Assembly (NCBI RefSeq): GCF_000247815.1
Contig: NC_021686.1
Span: 6,797,537 to 6,861,536, forward strand
From: Ficedula albicollis
Lineage: Eukaryota > Chordata > Aves > Passeriformes > Muscicapidae
Direction of reading: 5' to 3'
DNA length: 64,000 nt
A model generated the notes under the pieces. That model saw only the letters and a program-made list of their open reading frames with translations. It searched no databases and was not told the DNA's origin. Positions 53,001-62,027 of this stretch are shown here, in pieces (positions within the stretch are counted from its first letter, which is position 1; each line of letters begins with the position of its first letter). The position numbers were made by a program, and so were the translations under genes.

Positions 53001-53796
53001 ATACCAATGACACAACAGGAATTTTAAGAGTTCTTTTGTATGACATGCAACAGATATCTTCTCTAGGACAGAAATGAGGTCTTTAATTCTACATTTTCAG
53101 GAAGAAAAGTAGGAACCCTTTCCTATTGCATACAGACTAACTGAGATTCTGTTTTTAAATAGTTTTTAAATGATCAGGATTTTTGGGGGGAAGGTTTTGT
53201 TGTCGGGTATTGTTGGTTGGTTGGTTGATTCTTTTTGTTTTCTAAGAATGCCATATATGAGCAGTGAACTAGTATGAAATTTCAAAATGATTTTAGGATA
53301 GCCAGGATAGTCAAAAGAATTTGGCATTGATCCAAATGAAAATTAAATACTCAGTTGATTTCTCAATAGCTTAAATTTTACTCCAGACAGTTAAAACATT
53401 TAGGTAGTGGTGAGCAAACCCATCCCTTTCAGTAGCAGCCTAGTTTAAGGTGTAGCGATTCTTAATGTAGATTATCAGGCTAGCAACATTTTCTACTCAC
53501 AAAAAAAAAAAAAGGCAGGAAGGGAACAACCTTTCTCCTTCAATTTGTTCTGTTTAGGAATAATGAGAAGTGCTGTCATTTCCTTACAGATGCTCCTTGT
53601 TTAACACGTTAATGTTAGCAAATATTCTAAGGAAAAACACAAAAGGTCTTTCCCAGAGCCATCTATCTCACTGAAATACAGATACACATGTGAATGAACA
53701 TACAAGAATAAAAACCACAAAATCATACTCTATAAACTGGAGTCCTTTCTTAATGTCCTGTTGTCTAGTGCTTCTCTCTTCCGACACATTGGACAT
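31811..53796 (-). CDS. ZC3H7A: ZC3H7A, zinc finger CCCH-type containing 7A (22 coding exons)
   Basis: Twenty-two exons join in frame from the ATG at 53796 to the stop at 31811, giving 972 codons using a single copy of the duplicated exon; human is 971 as I recall. The protein is an RNA-binding factor reported to bind apical loops of certain pre-microRNAs. TPR-like repeats occupy about residues 37-155 (LVRNLFHEGNDVYREGDW, FRALYRKAKALNELGSYKKA). A Ser/Pro-rich, less conserved linker spans about 180-430. Zinc fingers follow: an atypical C-x8-C-x5-C finger near residue 505, C-x7-C-x5-C-x3-H near 625, C-x8-C-x5-C-x3-H near 775, a C2H2 finger (C-x2-C-x12-H-x5-H) near 860, and C-x7-C-x5-C-x3-H near 908. 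The C-terminus DNDFGKYSFLFKDLN is identical to human. The non-coding first exon was not identified and probably lies at or in the G run at 59762-60803. One coding exon (208 bp) occurs twice. Confidence 0.96.
33281..33444 (-). CDS. ZC3H7A: ZC3H7A coding exon 21 (C2H2 finger)
   Basis: Encodes VDFHCWMCGKNCNSEKQWQG and then HISSEKHKEKVFHTEDDQNC. The spacing C-x2-C-x12-H-x5-H is that of a matrin/U1-like double-stranded RNA type finger. The donor is GATAG|GTATG. Confidence 0.96.
33776..33912 (-). CDS. ZC3H7A: ZC3H7A coding exon 20
   Basis: This 137-bp exon encodes QDLEQLYDIWLKTQKPEKIG and on to KENGKQIHMPTDYAEVT, very close to human. The donor is ACA|GTAAGT. Confidence 0.95.
34764..34872 (-). CDS. 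ZC3H7A: ZC3H7A coding exon 19 (CCCH finger)
   Basis: Encodes LCNHIASGKKCQYDGNCSFA and then HSPEEREMWTYMKENS, a canonical C-x8-C-x5-C-x3-H finger. The acceptor is gttccag and the donor AGCA|GTAAGT. Confidence 0.96.
35346..35451 (-). CDS. ZC3H7A: ZC3H7A coding exon 18
   Basis: This 106-bp exon encodes WSKDRRVVLVMSNERKKWMT and then IRPLPAKKQVPLQFD. It is the basic linker between fingers, a paralogous repeat of the SWKKIRPRPTKT segment in exon 12. Confidence 0.94.
35837..35970 (-). CDS. ZC3H7A: ZC3H7A coding exon 17
   Basis: This 134-bp exon encodes ILGNQMKYGSLNLKMKFVCG and then QCWRNGQVSEPDRNKKYCSA. The C-x2-C pair and downstream Cys are conserved. The donor is CCC|GTAAG. Confidence 0.95.
36518..36594 (-). 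CDS. ZC3H7A: ZC3H7A coding exon 16
   Basis: This 77-bp exon encodes ISHDTIVQESKKYWQNMEAS and then AHGSQ. It is too short and split to stand out as an open frame, and was recognised by similarity to human ISHDAIAQESKRYWQNLEA. Confidence 0.93.
37136..37317 (-). CDS. ZC3H7A: ZC3H7A coding exon 15 (CCCH finger)
   Basis: Encodes CLVHILRETMVKYSKIRPFQ and the finger CRHEVHYGCLREDKCFYAHS (C-x7-C-x5-C-x3-H). The exon is 182 bp with phase 1 in and 1 out. Confidence 0.96.
38313..38410 (-). CDS. ZC3H7A: ZC3H7A coding exon 14
   Basis: This 98-bp exon encodes KCFDHKPRIISKRNKDNSSS and then CSHPAMHDFEDN. The acceptor is attccag and the donor AACAA|GTATG. Confidence 0.94.
38648..38844 (-). CDS. ZC3H7A: ZC3H7A coding exon 13 (atypical CCCH finger)
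   Basis: Encodes VAAEEECRYPGHCTFAYCQE and then EIDVWTLERKGAFSREALFG and on to FLCE. With the Cys of exon 12 this gives C-x8-C-x5-C-x3-Y-C, where the usual His is Tyr; human has the same. The donor, GAG|GTGCTG, is weak at positions +3 to +6. Confidence 0.95.
39452..39613 (-). CDS. ZC3H7A: ZC3H7A coding exon 12
   Basis: This 162-bp exon encodes PKLLDYAYHPNLEHKCKKDI and then LIGRIKNSEDKSWKKIRPRP and on to YHICK. The acceptor is tttcag and the donor AAAG|GTAGGT. Confidence 0.96.
39779..40169. repeat. Tandem duplication, 195 + 196 bp, in ZC3H7A intron
   Basis: 39779-39973 is repeated head to tail at 39974-40169. The copies differ only in an oligo-A tract (A10CC against A12C), apart from chance miscounts. 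Each holds a short minus-strand open frame (MDLEFEKTQQFADPKQ...) ending in a GTGAGT; I do not recognise it and it is not part of the known protein. Confidence 0.9.
41456..41648 (-). CDS. ZC3H7A: ZC3H7A coding exon 11
   Basis: This 193-bp exon encodes INGPSSLFGSENYMGIAGQA and on to PLEGTHELRQACQLCFVKK. The PLEGTHELRQACQ-CFVK signature starts the conserved C-terminal zinc-finger half. The acceptor is caacag and the donor AAAG|GTAAGG. Confidence 0.96.
42313..42377 (-). CDS. ZC3H7A: ZC3H7A coding exon 10
   Basis: This 65-bp exon encodes VSSSASRDGTPALNSNNSPL and F. It is matched to human LSTSTSREGTPLNNSNSSLL by the shared SR-[DE]-GTP core. Phases 2 in and 0 out fit both neighbours. Confidence 0.9.
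43331..43538 (-). CDS. ZC3H7A: ZC3H7A coding exon 9, downstream copy
   Basis: This 208-bp exon encodes QTTGARGPIPAGSVAPSVPF, SASLLGTLPV and on to SLENFCSPLSTFSISDPKR. It matches the human segment with PSMPFSASLLGTLP and SLEDFCSSLNSFSMSESKR. The acceptor is ttccag and the donor AGAG|GTAAG. An identical copy lies 757 bases upstream in transcript order. Only one of the two can be used if the frame is to be kept. Confidence 0.9.
44088..44295 (-). CDS. ZC3H7A: ZC3H7A coding exon 9, upstream copy
   Basis: Identical in sequence and splice sites to the exon at 43331-43538. Starting at phase 0 and ending at phase 1, its use together with the other copy would shift the frame and meet TAG after 16 codons. 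Either the copy is an assembly duplicate, or the two are mutually exclusive. Confidence 0.75.
44565..46008 (-). other. ZC3H7A: ZC3H7A intron 8 (coding numbering)
   Basis: This is 1.4 kb without a supportable feature. Open frames near 44786-45109 have no recognisable similarity or splice context. Confidence 0.5.
46009..46289 (-). CDS. ZC3H7A: ZC3H7A coding exon 8
   Basis: This 281-bp exon encodes LSDQKQEMVSAASSSNFVSE and on to STVLANGGNISFSMPEACLD and GEELDELLDSVPDPDESVM. It matches human SAVLANGGKMPFTMPEAFLD and GDELDDLLDSAPETNETVM. The linker is otherwise fast-evolving. Confidence 0.95.
46808..46835 (-). CDS. ZC3H7A: ZC3H7A coding exon 7 (28-bp microexon)
   Basis: Encodes NSSVEDIEL plus one base. 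It is matched to human NHSVEDIEPD. The acceptor is tttacag and the donor TTAG|GTGAGT. Inclusion is needed for the frame of exon 8. Confidence 0.9.
47644..47685 (-). CDS. ZC3H7A: ZC3H7A coding exon 6 (42 bp)
   Basis: Encodes PPSSNSVSSDVSTQ in 14 whole codons. Human similarity is weak here, but the acceptor (tttgtag), the donor (CAG|GTAAGG) and the phase fit. Because it is frame-neutral it could be alternatively skipped. Confidence 0.8.
47772..47852 (-). CDS. ZC3H7A: ZC3H7A coding exon 5
   Basis: This 81-bp exon encodes DESVIKLTQELAQKLGLKIR and then KAYVRAK, nearly identical to human. It closes the TPR region. Confidence 0.95.
48333..49001 (+). mobile_element. Solo LTR of an avian endogenous retrovirus, with target-site duplication
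   Basis: The LTR spans 48338-48996 (659 bp), starting TGTCTTGG and ending CATGACA. The sequence around TTTGCCTGAGAGC...AATAATTTGGAGGGAGGGGG resembles LTRs common in songbird genomes, from memory. The 5' flank is GCATC (48333-48337) and the 3' flank GCACC (48997-49001). In the duplicated copy the 3' flank is GCATC, a perfect 5-bp target-site duplication. No viral genes are present. It lies in ZC3H7A intron 4. Confidence 0.75.
48348..49939. repeat. 796-bp tandem duplication covering most of the solo LTR
   Basis: 48348-49143 is repeated at 49144-49939. I found a single clear difference (gcacc against gcatc at the LTR 3' flank). The breakpoint is 10 bases inside the LTR, so the second LTR copy (49144-49792) lacks its TG start. 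It must therefore come from duplication, not a second insertion. Confidence 0.95.
50887..51045 (-). CDS. ZC3H7A: ZC3H7A coding exon 4 (TPR)
   Basis: This 53-codon exon encodes GLHEKVLEDCEVALRLNENN and then FRALYRKAKALNELGSYKKA and YDAVAKCSLAVPQ. It is a clear TPR-type helix pair, nearly identical to human at the C-terminal end. Confidence 0.96.
51567..51764 (-). CDS. ZC3H7A: ZC3H7A coding exon 3 (TPR)
   Basis: This 66-codon exon encodes LFIRDLVRNLFHEGNDVYRE and on to LSHYTEAINIADYANSEE and EKLHVNRIACFSNM, the first TPR unit. The acceptor is ttgcag and the donor ATG|GTAAGC. Confidence 0.96.
52528..52567 (-). CDS. ZC3H7A: ZC3H7A coding exon 2 (40 bp)
   Basis: Encodes STLPYPGTQEQYE, matching human SPLSYPGTQEQY. 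The acceptor is ttctag and the donor GAG|GTAAT. Confidence 0.94.
53729..53796 (-). CDS. ZC3H7A: ZC3H7A coding exon 1 (start codon)
   Basis: The ATG at 53796 starts MSNVSEERSTRQQDIKKGLQ and FI, against human MSNVSEERRKRQQNIKEGLQ. The donor is ATAGA|GTATG. The exon probably begins at about 53837, after a pyrimidine tract ending in gag, so there is a short piece of 5' UTR in it. Confidence 0.95.
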
Positions 53797-54357
53797 GTTA
53801 TCCTGAACATCCACTTTTCGGATATGTCACTCCTCAAAAAGGAAGAGAGATAAATGGCTGTTATAATACATTTCAGTGTGCATTTGGCCCAGAAGGATCC
53901 ACTTTCACATCAACACATTGTACAAAGATGATTCTGCACCAAGCTTCAGAGAGCACTGCAGAAACTCCTGACACAGCTGAAGCACCCACAGCAACTGAGG
54001 GAGCAGCCCCAGGTCACAACCAACACCCCGTCAGTGCCCAGCTACACAGTATTTCTGCAGAGAACCTTTCTTCCAATCTCTCATTTATTTTTGGTTTCCC
54101 TCACGTCCTCCAGAGGATGCAGAGTCCTGTCAGTGTAACTGCACCAAGCTACAAGCCCAGCTTTTCAGGGATTACTGCTAAACTGAGCTCAAGTTCCACA
54201 CAGTCCCCTTTTAAGAGCTTTACACTTCTTTCATTTGCTTACTGAAGCCGAAATAAAACTCAAGATCCCGGTATGTTTCTTAATAAAAACCAAACTGATG
54301 AGAAAGCTACCATGAAGTCTGGTTCTACAGCATCTCATAATCCCCCAAGCACTACGG

Positions 54358-54431
54358 TGAAATTAGAAGCAAACACTACTGCTTTATTAATATCTGAAAT
54401 TAGAAACAAACACTACTGCTTTATTAATACT
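54358..54431. repeat. 37-bp tandem duplication
   Basis: The unit beginning tgaaattagaagcaaacac occurs at 54358-54394 and 54395-54431 with about two differences. Confidence 0.85.
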
Positions 54432-56421
54432 TGGACATGTTACCAGTAGCAAAGACTACCTACTTCACTTGTAAAACTGAATTACTTCAAAGTAATTCCA
54501 CATCATCAGCTCAACATTTCAATTAGTCTCAATTGGTGATTTTTTTTTTTTTTTTAGTTTGTATCTTTAACTGACTGGATTTACAAATGCTCAAGTTAAA
54601 CAAGCTAAAATGATCTGTATAACCTTCAATATAAGGCCATTTGAAGTATGCTGTCACAACTGTACATGGTTATTCCCAATTGTGATGTAAGATTACAATT
54701 TATTTTTCGAAAAAAAAGGACTAGTAGGACAACGTTTTATTTTGAAAATACTCAAGTTCAGAAAAACGCTTTTAGCTGTAGGAAATGTGTATGTTTTGTG
54801 GAGAAAATTACTATTTGTAGGAATTTGTAGTTTAGAGAAATTGACCTACATGTAGTACATTTCTGTTAACTTGAAACTAAGTTTAAAAAAGCCAGTATTC
54901 TGTGCCAGGTTGCCACTTCCTATCAATGGCAGAAGAATGAAAACAAAGTAAAATGAAAAACAAACTAAACCCCAGCAAACTCCACAAAATCCCAGCTGAG
55001 GACAGAAACAGACTGCAGAAGATACCCCACTTTCTCTGAATGACTTGGAATAGGGAAACAAGCTGAAGAATTTTCAGCTCTAATAATGTTTACAAACCTT
55101 TTCAAAGTCCCTTAAATGAATGTATGAAGTGTAGACTACTTCAGGTCACTACCAGTTACTCCTATTGTAATACATTCCTAAAATGAGTAATTTTCTTAAG
55201 GTCACTGAAATTATGGGAAGCAATCCAAGGCCCCCATTTTGCCTCACTTCTCACTGTGACCTCAGTAAGAGCAAGCTTTATAAAAAATATTAAAATAAAA
55301 TTCAGCCTTCAGATAAGTATGGACAGCTGTGATAGTTCACTAACAGGAATTTCTCAGCTATTGCTTGCTTGGGTATATAAATAGGCCTCAGTAATCTACT
55401 CTCCAGAGAGGAACTAACTGTTTCTCATGTCATTTTACGCATCACCTTTTCTTCCATAAGTTAATAATACATACTATGCTTTTGCTTAGTTTTTAATAAA
55501 TAGGTTTTAATAAATAACAGCATATCCACAAAGAAATCAAAATATAAATGCCTAAAGGATATTTTATTTGGCATCTGAATAGCTTTTATTTACTCACTCA
55601 TGGATTAGGTTTTAGAATTCAAACAAAGTCTTGTAAGAATAAGAAATTCTCACACTAACCAAAGAAAGTAGGAATATTAGCGCATGTTTTCCCTCAGAAG
55701 TAAGATTTGAAAAACGCATTTTAGTCCTGTGAATTAACAGCTGACAATGTAATACCTTGCCACACAAGAGTCTTGCATATGCCACAATCTGGGCAGATAT
55801 TAAAATCAGCTTTACTAATTTTAAGAAATCCCAGTATTCCACCCCAATTTGCAAAGACACGAGAGAAATTCAACACAGTAGCACCTGAATTTATTTATCA
55901 CCTTTAACATAATATTAAAGAATATTAAGATATGATTAAAGAACTTGAGGATGTGCAGATCCAATTTCTCCACAACAATAAAGTTAATGGAAATGTTACA
56001 AACTGGCATAGCATATATAAGAATAGCTAGCAAATGATGAACATATGTGAGTGCTGAAATTTATTATTCAAAGCAGTCTTCTATTTTTTTCCTACTCATT
56101 TGCATCCACAAGACATTCAGGCAAAAAGTATCTTTTCTTAGAATACTCTGACAATCAAATTGCCCCAATATTTGAGATTTTGCAGAGGATTTAAAATTGT
56201 TTCAGGTAGCACCTTTAACAGTATCTCTTCCACCCAAATTTTCCTTATATTCTTTGAAGCAACTAGAAACACGTTAAGTAAGATTCAGTTATATATAAGG
56301 CAAATAACAATTATGTCTTGCCTCCTAATGTCATCCATCCACTTTCCAAGATGAAACACCCGCCTGTGTAGCAACAGCCCTTCTCCATTTGCAGGGAGAG
56401 GATTTAAAGAAAAATAAACCT

Positions 56422-56449
56422 ATGTATATATATGTATATATATATATTT
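56422..56449. repeat. TATA/TATG microsatellite
   Basis: A short run of tatgtatatata units lies directly before the 121-bp tandem repeat. Confidence 0.65.
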
Positions 56450-56460
56450 GTAAACAGTTT

Positions 56461-56702
56461 AAATGTTGCTTTGTTGTTTGAAAAATTACAAGAAAAGCAA
56501 ACCCCATATTGTTGTTTCACTCTTCATGCAAATCACTGAGAGAAACAACTCAAAATAAAGAAAAAATAGTAGAGGAACTGGAAATGTTGCTTTGTTGTTT
56601 GAAAAATTACAAGAAAAGCAAACCCCATATTGTTGTTTCACTCTTCATGCAAATCACTGAGAGAAACAACTCAAAATAAAGAAAAAATAGTAGAGGAACT
56701 GG
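56461..56702. repeat. 121-bp tandem duplication, copies identical
   Basis: 56461-56581 and 56582-56702 are identical as far as I can read. No coding content. Confidence 0.95.
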
Positions 56703-57920
56703 AAAAAAAAAAGCAGACTAATGTATCACTAATTAACATCATAGGCAGAATTAACTGTTGCATTAAATGCAGTATTTCTACAACTGCTGCTATGAGACCA
56801 ACGCCAACTCAATTTACTAAATGTAGTAAAGAAAAAAAAAAGCTGCCTAGACAATTTAAAGAACAGTTTATACTGTTTTATCTTCATCACACGCTTTAAC
56901 TCATCCTGTTTCCCAGAAGCAGAAACCAAGTGACAGAAAGGACTCTGCCAGGAGCCAGTGACACCTTTTCTGACAGATGCTGGTCCACCCATACAAACAT
57001 GAGATGTGAAGGACAGCAGGGTCATGCTGGGGCAGGCAGGCAGGAGCACCACTTTCTCTTATACAAAGCCACTTATGCCTCTTACTGGTTATTTGATTTC
57101 CTTCCAGCACATGGCAAGACAGGTAATTTTTTTTCTTTTCTATATTTTAGCACTTCTAAGGCATTCAAGATGCATTTTAAAGGACATTCCCATTATCTAG
57201 CATATACCACGTGCTGTATTCAGGCACAAGGGCTCTGAGTAAATTACTAGACTATCTTTGCAAAGCAGATCTCTGGAAAACAAATGCATAAATTCATACA
57301 TAATGTAGAAATTTAGTTTTCTGTAGAAAGAATATAGGCCTTGGCTACTGTAAAAAGGAAGGTCTCACTGAGTAAATCTATAGAGAGTTGAGCCTTTCAA
57401 TTTCTAAACTGCAGGACCAGAGAACAGCTATCTATAGTTTGCCATGCACACAAGTTCCCCCAGTTGAAAATTCAGTCCCACAGGACAGGGAACTGGGAAG
57501 GAGTCATCCCTTCTCCTCTTGCACAGTTTTGCACATTGCTTCCTTAGAGATCAATGGAGAATGCTGTGAAAATGCATAACATCATCTGGAGACCAGAACT
57601 ACTCCCCCTGGGAATTAATGACCTTCAGCTGACCAAATAATTCTGTTATTGTTTGTTATAGATATTTATGGCTCTGGCTATTATAAATACTTGAGGTCTC
57701 TGCACCTTCAGGCCTAAATGCTGAAAACAACTGGAAGTCAGTGATCCTTGCTGCACTTCTCTCTCCACAGAACTAAAACTTACAAAGCAAGGATAGTGTA
57801 TAGATGTGCTCTTTTAAGTTACAGGAGCATATCCTCCTGCCATGCATCATTATTAACACATTTACTGCAGCACAGGAATCTCAAATTAGGCCCTGTACAG
57901 TACATCAAAAATTTATTTTT

Positions 57921-57996
57921 GATAGAACTCTACCAGCCTCAGTGGTTCAGTATCATTACTGCAGTTGATAGAACTCTACCAGCCTCAGTGGTTCAG
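57921..57996. repeat. 30-bp direct repeat
   Basis: The unit gatagaactctaccagcctc... occurs at 57921-57950 and 57967-57996, separated by 16 bases. A second small pair (actgtactccagagga) lies at 58190 and 58215. Confidence 0.85.
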
Positions 57997-59650
57997 ATGA
58001 ATTACTGAATAAAATCACACCAAGTGAAGAGACCCCTTCTAGCATCAGCCTTCTCCTCCTCAATTCTGGCAGAAATTAACCCATCATCTACACCATCATA
58101 TGGCAAAACTTTGGTCAGAATCTGTGAAACCCGAAGCCTGTGTATAAAACACCACCACACACAGTTCACCAATGTTTCCATACAGGAAAACTGTACTCCA
58201 GAGGAGTACAGAGAACTGTACTCCAGAGGAAAGAAGTTACACCCTAGAATAAAGGGAATACTGCAAACAGAAGAGCAAGACTGAAACAGAACAGCAGGAG
58301 TGAAGATATGACTAAGAAGCAGGATATATAAACCCCTCTCTATTTAAATATAAATACTAGAAGCAAAGCCTATCTCTGCTGCTACCTCCTGCACCACTAC
58401 CAGCAGCAACAAGCACAATACACTCAAGCATTTGGATCCAAAAGCTACACACGTGTAATTCCCACCCCAGGGGCACAGGAAAGCAGAACTCTGCCTCCAC
58501 AGAGCCAAATGAGAAGTGGCACACATGCAGATCCCCAAATCCACTGAGATGCCACTGACACAAACAACTCCACTACCCCCAGCTGCAACCCAAGGATCCA
58601 AGTAGACATCGAGCACATGCCATCACAGAACAAGCCTTGTCCAAAACAGACTTGTCAAAGCTGTTTTATTGCCCAACCAACCGACAGATTAAAAATGTAA
58701 TTACAGATAATAAACTATAGAGCAAACTCAAGAGTGCCTTACAGAGATTGTAAACTGCTCATCAGACTTGGACTGGCATCAAAATAAGGAAGGGAAAATA
58801 GAAATCTTAATGCAAAATCTGTACAAAACAAATGTGTTCCTCAGACAGCAAAAGCACAAAAGATTTTATGTTCATGTTCACGCATCATTGAGCTGTTATA
58901 TGAGACATTTCAAAAATGCAAGATGCTGGGAGAGAAACAGGAAACACGTTACACAACACACATTTCACTAGTTCGGAGTTAACTCCTCTGCTTAATCTAG
59001 TACTTCTGGCCAAATCAAGGAATACTCTTATGTCAGCTCAAAAAACCACCTAACAAAGACATAATGCAGTTCCACTTTTTATTTCTAAAAAGTGAACTTG
59101 ACTGTAGTCAAAACGAAATATCGGAATAAAAGTAAACAGAACACAGAGCAGCAATTTAAGACCTATTCATTTCCCACTCTTTACTTACCTTCGGTATTTA
59201 GTTGCATCTCCTCCCACTTCTTCCCTATCCACAAAATAATAAATTTTCAAGATTTATTTTCTATTTTCATGGCTCTGCTACATTTTTTTTAAATCCATGT
59301 AAGAAATAGAACAAAGACGCTTTGTGAAGTAATTTCATTTTCCCAGGAAATTAAGAAGAGCGACTGGAAGACTTCAGTTTATGTTTCAATTAGATATTTC
59401 AGTAAAGAACAGATCCAAAAACCTAACTGAAGGAGGAGCATCTTATCAATAAACCTAGACTTATCAACAGGATTTAAACCAAGATAAACTATGATACTCG
59501 ATTTTGATCTGAGTTGCTGGTTTTGTTTCTGGGGTTGGTTTGGGGTTTCTTTCCCACTTCCTGTAAGACAGTTCTGACCTTCCCATACAAAACACTTCCA
59601 GCGCTGCCTGCCGGAGCTGACCGGGCGCACGGAGGAACGGCAGAAGTCAC

Positions 59651-60804
<1,154 letters not shown>

Positions 60805-60836
60805 CGCCACGATTGTTTTGGGAGCCAGTGCTTCTG

Positions 60837-60873
60837 ATTGGGGGCGGCTGGGAAGCTCTTAGCTGCTGATTGG
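60837..60873 (-). promoter_or_regulatory. Pair of CCAAT boxes (NF-Y type)
   Basis: CCAATCAG on the minus strand occurs twice, 32 bases apart. That spacing is typical of paired NF-Y sites. The orientation fits transcription of ZC3H7A to the left. Confidence 0.55.
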
Positions 60874-61121
60874 GTGGCTGCCTGCGGTCCCGCCCCCGCG
60901 CGCCTTTCCCTTCAGCGGGCCGGAGCTCGGCTCGCCTGGTCCGTGGCACTGTGCGGGCGTGCCATGTGACCGGTTGTAGAGACACTGGTACGACCGAGCC
61001 CGGGGCCGCCACCACCCGGAGCCGCCTCTCCGGGTAGCGGGACACCGGGTCCTTTAAGGCTCCGGTTGGTTCTCCCGGAAGCCGCCTGACGTGACCAGCT
61101 CGCGAGAACCCTTCCGCTCAG

Positions 61122-61129
61122 TGACGTCA
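61122..61129. promoter_or_regulatory. CRE palindrome TGACGTCA
   Basis: A perfect full CRE site within GTGACGTCAC in the CpG island, the consensus for CREB/ATF factors. Confidence 0.55.
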
Positions 61130-61210
61130 CTCCAGCCGAGAGGGCGCTGCGCCTGCGCCTCGAGCCGTGCGCGCGCCCCCCTGCCCTGAGGGTGGTGGGG
61201 CGGCGGGGCC

Positions 61211-61238
61211 GGGGGGGGGGGGGGGGGGGGGGGGGGGG
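61211..61238. repeat. 28-base G run
   Basis: A short uninterrupted G tract in the same CpG island. It could be natural (G-quadruplex forming) or a smaller version of the poly-G artefact. Confidence 0.7.
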
Positions 61239-61599
61239 CGGCGGAGGGGAGCTTGAGTGAGCGCCGGGGCTTGGTGGCGCCGGGGGTTTCTCATGTCGGA
61301 ACGCACAAAACGAAAACGCTTTTTCCCGATAAAAGCCCCTGAGTGAGCACGAGTCCCAAGGGGCGCTGTGCTGTCATTCCTTTAAGCGACAGCCGTGGTC
61401 AGTCTGAGCAGCGGCAGGTGCAGGAGGGGACACCTTCCCTGGGCCAGGAAATAGCACCGTCCCTGGCCGGGCAGGTGGCACACACCCCCTGCCCACGGAA
61501 CGGCCGCGTTGGAGCTCTCTTCAGTGCACTCTTTAATGAGAGGAGCTGGATTTTCCCTTCTGACTCTGGACATAATTGTATTCTGATAGTATAATGCCG

Positions 61600-62027
61600 A
61601 GCATGCTGAAGGGTCTGGAGGGGATGCTATTTGAGGAGTACCTGAGGTCACTTGGCTTGTTCAGCCTGGAGGAGAGTGAAGTCAGACATCATTGTGGTCT
61701 TGGAGCTCCCTCATGAGGGCCAGTGGAGGGGCAGAGATTGATCTCTGCTTTGGTAACCAGTGATGGCACTGAAGGGAATGGCTGAAGTTGTGTCAGGGAA
61801 GTTTAGGTTGGATATAAGGAAAAGGTTCTTCACCAGAGGGTGTTTGGGCACTGGAGAGGCTCCCCAAGGAAGTGGTCACAACATCAAGCCTGACAGAGCT
61901 CAAGCAAAGTTTGGACAGGGCTCTCAGGCACCTGGTGAGATCCTTGGGGCTGTCCTGTGTAGGACCAGGAGCTGGACTCTGATTTTTTTGAGTCTTTTAC
62001 CACAATGGATTTCGTGATTCTGTTTCC
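61600..62027 (+). mobile_element. CR1 LINE fragment, 3' end
   Basis: The plus-strand frames contain degraded CR1 reverse-transcriptase C-terminal signatures: LRSLGLFSLEESE and GKFRLDIRKRFFTRG. The element ends with a CR1-like gtgattctgt tail. Frameshifts and stops make it a dead, 5'-truncated copy. Confidence 0.8.

Larger units (their letters stand above)
53838..59650 (-). other. ZC3H7A: ZC3H7A first intron (about 5.8 kb)
   Basis: AT-rich intron sequence with no second gene that I can support. It contains the short direct repeats at 54358, 56461 and 57921, a TATA-type microsatellite near 56422-56449, and generic oligo-A/T tracts. Confidence 0.6.
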
